Assembly (NCBI GenBank): GCA_016710645.1
Contig: JADJVI010000046.1
Location: 57,620 to 121,619 of the forward strand
Source: Actinomycetales bacterium
GTDB lineage: Bacteria; Actinomycetota; Actinomycetes; Actinomycetales; Dermatophilaceae
DNA: 64,000 nt
Reading direction: 5' to 3'
Position numbers and translations under genes: made by a program. Shown here piece after piece: positions 60,540 through 64,000 of this stretch; position 1 is the first letter of the stretch; every line of letters begins with the position of its first letter. The notes under the pieces are model-generated. The model saw only the letters and a program-made list of their open reading frames with translations. It had not been told where the DNA came from and did not search any database.

Positions 60540-61730
60540 GTGATGAGCACCCTGCAAAGTCTCCGCCTGCGCCACGGCCAGCGCCCCGGGCAACTCCTGG
60601 ACGGTCGCCTCCCGGGGCTGCGCGCTGGGCTCGTGGCGGCCACGGTGACCTGGTGCGCGGTGCTGCTGCTCGTCGCTCTCGCGTGGGGCACCTCGGCCGC
60701 GGGCACGGCCGACTTCGGCGCGGCGGTGGGATTCGCCAGCGCGGCGTGGCTGCTCGGCCACGGCGTAGGGCTGGGCGTGGGCGGCGGGAGTGTCGGATTG
60801 ACTCCGCTGGGCATCTGGCTCGCCGCAGTGTGGGTGACCCTGCGCACGCTCGAACGCGGGCGGGACCGGGACGAGGTCGGCTGGGTCCGCTTCACCCTCG
60901 ACTTCTTCGGCGGGTATGCCGTCGCCGTCGTCGCCGCGACACTGCTCACCCTGCTTGGCCCCGTCCGTCCGTCCGTCGTGGGCTTGCCGCTGGCCCTCAG
61001 CGTGCCCGTCGCCGCCCTGGCTCTGGAGGTGGCGCGCGGGCTGCTGCGAGCGGACGATCGACTCCCCGAGCGGCTGACCGGCATACCGGCCTGGGCGGTG
61101 CGCGGAGTTGTCCCTGCGGCGCGCGGCGTGCTCGCCCTCGGCGGGCTGTCGCTCGTGGTTGTCCTCGCGGCTCTGGTGGTGCGCTGGGACGCCGTCACGA
61201 GCCTGTATGCCGTGGTGTCGCCGGGTCTCGTCGGCGGGCTGCTGCTCACCCTCGGGCAACTGTGTTATCTGCCGACGCTCGGCGTGTGGGCCCTGTCGGT
61301 GCTGGCCGGCCCGGGGTTCCAGGTCACGGCTGGCGGGCACATCGGTCTGGACGGGTCGCATCCGGGGCTGCTGCCGATGCTCCCTGCGCTTGGGCTGGTC
61401 CCGGGCGACGGGGTCTATCCGAGTTGGACCCGGGCGGCGCTGGCGCTGCCGGTGCTCGTGGGGGTCTACGTCGGTCGGTCGGCCGACCACCAGTGGTCGC
61501 GGCTGGGCAGGTGGCGAGGCAAGGCGCTCAGCGCCAGTGTGGCCGTCGGCTTGCTGGGTCTGGGGATCTGGGTGCTCGCCGCCCTGGGGACCGGCGCGGC
61601 TGGCTCGGGGCGGCTTGCGGCGGTTGGTCCCGCGCCCGGTCCGATGGCGTTGTCGCTCACCGGCCTGCTGGCCGCGGGGGCGCTGCTCTGGCTCGGCTGG
61701 ATCGCTCTCGCGGACCGATTCCGGCGCTAG
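60540..61730 (+). CDS. perM: DUF6350 membrane protein (PerM-like, cell division)
   Basis: 396 residues from GTG 60540 (ATG 60543 equally good), about 10 membrane helices. Its place right after sucCD and its layout match Rv0955 PerM of M. tuberculosis, which supports divisome stability and persistence. The loop between helices contains an LTGIPAWAV segment written with a rare ATA codon inside an iterated word. In mycobacteria purN-purH follow; here the order is broken by an IS remnant starting 6 bases after the stop. Confidence 0.85.
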   Translation: MMSTLQSLRLRHGQRPGQLLDGRLPGLRAGLVAATVTWCAVLLLVALAWGTSAAGTADFGAAVGFASAAWLLGHGVGLGVGGGSVGLTPLGIWLAAVWVTLRTLERGRDRDEVGWVRFTLDFFGGYAVAVVAATLLTLLGPVRPSVVGLPLALSVPVAALALEVARGLLRADDRLPERLTGIPAWAVRGVVPAARGVLALGGLSLVVVLAALVVRWDAVTSLYAVVSPGLVGGLLLTLGQLCYLPTLGVWALSVLAGPGFQVTAGGHIGLDGSHPGLLPMLPALGLVPGDGVYPSWTRAALALPVLVGVYVGRSADHQWSRLGRWRGKALSASVAVGLLGLGIWVLAALGTGAAGSGRLAAVGPAPGPMALSLTGLLAAGALLWLGWIALADRFRR

Positions 61731-61735
61731 ACCCG

Positions 61736-62511
61736 CGCTGAACAATCTCAGCTGTTCCTGAGGTGGGCAAATTGGATGAGCTTGGGCAAGCTCGCGACGA
61801 CGCGCGCACGAGGTCCGGCTTCTCGATGAGTTGGAGATCGTCGACGACACTGTCACCCGGAGGCTCACCGCGATAGCTGGTTCCCCTCATGGGCGGGCAA
61901 TCGCGTTCAATACCCGAGTCAGCACGTCACCGGCTTCCGGGTCATCGGGCCGGCGCGTCGAATCCCGGCTCGCAGCCGCCGGACCTCCTCAAGGTGACCA
62001 GCGGAACGCGGCGTTACCCCGCGCCGGCACTCTGTGAGAGCGCTTCCCGGACGGCTTCGAGGACAAGCCGAGGCGCGCCACTGGATGCAATGCGCCGTCG
62101 CCAGTAGGTCAGCGTCGAAGGGTGAAAGCTCGGGGTCTCCACGGGGTAACCGCATGCCAGCTTCCACCGTAGGTCGAACGCCAGTGCATGGACGGTCTGG
62201 CGATCCGAGAGTCCGTAGAGGGCCTGCAAGACCATCACTGCGGCGGCCACCGTGGGGTCGATAGAGGGGCGACCGCGACCCGAAGGGAATAGTTCGGAGA
62301 AGAGCGCCGGCGGGAAGAGCCGGGTGCGGTGTTCGGCCAGGAAGGCAAACGCGCTGCCTGGCTCTAGGAACTGGGCAGCGGCAACAGCCGTGACCTCATC
62401 TCGCGGTTCTCGTCCCTGCCCGCCCTGCACGTGTTCACCTTCTCAGGCGAGCGGCCTCAAGCACGGTCCACGTGTCCAGAGTCTCACCTGGCTCCGAAGA
62501 ATTGTTCAGCG
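61736..62511. mobile_element. internally deleted insertion sequence with both terminal repeats
   Basis: CGCTGAACAAT at 61736-61746 recurs inverted (ATTGTTCAGCG) at 62501-62511, an exact 11-base terminal repeat enclosing 776 bp. Inside is only the N-terminal third of a transposase (62014-62430, minus strand); the stretch 61747-62013 holds no recognisable transposase C-terminus in any frame. The element is therefore non-autonomous but could still be mobilised in trans by a complete relative. No clear target duplication was found. Confidence 0.7.
62014..62430 (-). pseudogene. transposase N-terminal fragment (IS1182/IS5-like, DUF772)
   Basis: 138 codons. The N-terminal transposase domain is recognisable: FLAEHRTRLFPPALFSELF, GRPSIDPTVAAAVMVLQALYGLSDRQTVHALAFDLRWKLACGY and FHPSTLTYWRRRIASS, which is the DNA-binding part of IS1182-type transposases. 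The DDE catalytic domain is missing; the frame stops at GAG-stop codon 62014 after SQSAGAG. A complete protein would be over 450 residues. Confidence 0.82.
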
Positions 62512-62803
62512 ACCAGGCCCCATTCGCGCCGGTCGATGTGCATGCTTCAGCGTCGATCGGTCGCGGGACCTGTCAGATATCCACAGCCTGTCCCCAGTCC
62601 TGGGGACAGCCAAGGCCGGCGTAGCTTTCGTCGCTTGCCTCACTGCATCACCAATGGCATACTCACCGTCGGAGCCGCCGGTGTCTCCGCGACTCACGGG
62701 GGCACTCCCCAACTCGAAACAACGGAAACGAAATGGGGGTCCGAACGGCGTCCGCCTGCTAGTGTGCGCCAGTAGGAGCTTCGCAACCATAAGGAGTAAT
62801 TGA
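62512..62803. other. intergenic region with a 22-base palindrome
   Basis: No gene is supported. CTGTCCCCAG-TC-CTGGGGACAG at 62588-62609 is a perfect 10-base inverted repeat that could be a terminator or operator; just before it is ATATCCACA, one base from a DnaA box. AAGGAG at 62791-62796 is the ribosome-binding site of the following gene. Base composition is lower in GC than the rest of the window. Confidence 0.5.
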
Positions 62804-64000
62804 ATGTCAAAGAAGACTCGTCGCATCGCGGGCGCGGCGCTGGCCGTTACCGCCGCGTTTGCGATGGTGGCCCAAGCGCCTTCGCGGCTGTTGATGACGC
62901 ACCGCCCATTCAGATCGATGGCGCTGTGATCTACAGCACTGACGGCCCCTACGTAGGTAGGATCGCGGACACGGACCGAGTCGCAACCGCGATCAAGGCG
63001 CTTTGCAGCCGCTCCGACTGGGGCTCGGAGTTGATCCTGGCCGACAGCAACAACTACGCGGACGCGCTGGCTTCGGCCCCCTTGGCCGACTTGCTCGACG
63101 CTCCCATTCTCGTCACTCCCGGAGCCCCCAATGGAAACGGCGATGCTCTCGACCCGCGCATTGTCAGCCTCCTGGTGCTTGGTTGCGACGGCAAGAAGGC
63201 CTCCGGCGACGAAGGCAAGTTCCGGTCCGTTGCTATCACATCGGGCACCGGAGTGCTGACCGACAAGATCGCCAAGCAGCTCGCCGCCGACCCAGTGTGG
63301 AAGGCTGATGGGACTCTCGATACCTCCAAGGGAGCCGGTTTGTCGTATGTCGAGCGCTACTCGGGGGCCAACCGCTTCCAGACCTCAGCCGCAATCGCGA
63401 GCGAGGTCCGTTGGTTGATCGAAGAGGACGGCGGCGACAACCTCGACGTGTTCTTTGCTGACGGCTACAACTTCCCGGACGCGCTGGCTGCTGGAGCGGC
63501 GGCTGCGCAGCACAACGGTGTTGTGCTGCTCACCATGGGCGCGACGGGAGTCGACCAGTCCACATTCGAAGTGGCGAGCAACGGTCCGTGGGCTGGTGGC
63601 GACATGGCGCACCGTCAGATTTGGGCGGTTGGTGGCAACGCCGCCAAGGCCATGAAGCCAGGTTGGCAGGGGCAGCCGATTGAAGCGACCAACGTTGTTG
63701 TGGGTGCTGACCGCTACGAGACGGCTGCCATGCTGGCCAAGCAGGTCTTCGGCACCGGCGCTGACGCACCTGTCGACTACGTTGTCGCATCAGGTGAGAT
63801 CTACGCCGACGCGGTGTTCGCTGGTGGCTACGCTGCGAACCTGGACGCTCCGCTGCTGCTTACTGCGAGTGCTTCGCTGTCTCCCGCAACGGCTGAATAC
63901 CTGAAGAGCGTGGCTCCTGCCAAGTCCCGTGTGATCGTGTTTGGCGGGAACGGGTCGGTGACGCCCACTGTCCAGGGTCAGCTCGTGACGGCGCTCACAA
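62804..64000 (+). pseudogene. cell-wall-binding repeat (CWB2) protein, frameshifted after the signal peptide, partial
   Basis: ATG 62804 starts a typical signal peptide (SKKTRRIAGAALAVTAAFAMVAQA). At about 62873-62880 the frame shifts: continuing gives a stop at 62927, while the other frame reads AFAAVDDAPPIQIDG and stays open to the window end. One missing base (GCGCC for GCGGCC) would restore a single protein. The mature part has CWB2-type repeats (RVATAIKAL; VERYSGANRFQTSAAIA; VVVGADRYETAAMLAKQVFG; DGYNFPDALAAGAAAA), which anchor proteins to anionic cell-wall polymers. Either a real null allele or a sequencing error. Confidence 0.8.

Noticed and set aside
60501..61868. Long minus-strand frame opposite perM
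   Set aside because: Gln/Arg/His-rich shadow composition; the plus-strand frame gives clear membrane helices and conserved neighbours.
61657..61890. 77-codon minus-strand frame between perM and the IS remnant
   Set aside because: No similarity, spans the IS end and the perM stop, no ribosome-binding site.

Overview
High-GC actinobacterial chromosome. Gene content and order (groES-groEL1-whiB-sigD-anti-SigD-guaB-guaB3; uvrD1-M23 peptidase-sucC-sucD-perM; MurT/GatD; PspC next to a sensor kinase) resemble mycobacterial blocks, but the overall set suggests a Micrococcales member, probably Dermatophilaceae/Intrasporangiaceae. That placement is inference; no rRNA is present. No tRNA, rRNA or CRISPR array was seen.

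Layout. 1-7.5 kb: end of an unknown gene, a methyltransferase, CIRCE-controlled groES-groEL1, whiB, the SigD/anti-SigD pair and guaB. 7.5-12.9 kb: guaB3, an aldehyde dehydrogenase, a ChoD-type GMC oxidoreductase and a secreted ferritin-like protein. 13-19 kb: a two-component system, a thioredoxin and a persulfide dioxygenase-rhodanese divergent from a single-domain rhodanese. Both the thioredoxin and the dioxygenase/rhodanese promoters carry an ATACCC(N)GGGTAT palindrome typical of CsoR/CstR repressors. 19-24.7 kb: lactate utilisation (LldR-type repressor, lactate permease, LldEFG) with two perfect TGGTCTGACCA operators. 24.7-30.6 kb: an operon for alicyclic ring opening (BadI, AliB-like, BadH, a second acyl-CoA dehydrogenase, glutaryl-CoA dehydrogenase) divergent from a TetR regulator. 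30.6-33.5 kb: a DUF222/HNH (13E12-type) gene with a candidate SOS box, and a DUF4037 protein. 33.5-38.3 kb: a heterodimeric ABC exporter with complementary degenerate NBDs, SURF1 and a DUF3817 protein. 38.3-46.6 kb: guaA, MurT-GatD, an orphan membrane protein, a PIG-L deacetylase, a GT4 glycosyltransferase and a NUDIX protein. 46.6-52.6 kb: PspC protein, sensor kinase and regulator, MFS transporter, quinone oxidoreductase. 52.7-61.7 kb: uvrD1, M23 peptidase, B12-binding protein, DUF3048 lipoprotein, sucCD and perM. 61.7-64 kb: an internally deleted IS with both terminal repeats, then a cell-wall-binding repeat protein broken by a frameshift after its signal peptide and running off the window.

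The strongest unexplained signal is a highly iterated non-palindromic word, GTATGCCGT/ACGGCATAC, present about 80 times (hand count), roughly once per 0.8 kb, in both orientations, in several reading frames and between genes, against only two or three expected by base composition. Two inverted copies form the groEL terminator. It is missing from the stretches that look acquired. Density, orientation and terminator use resemble the DNA uptake sequences of Neisseria and Pasteurellaceae; a modification or recombination signal is the main alternative.
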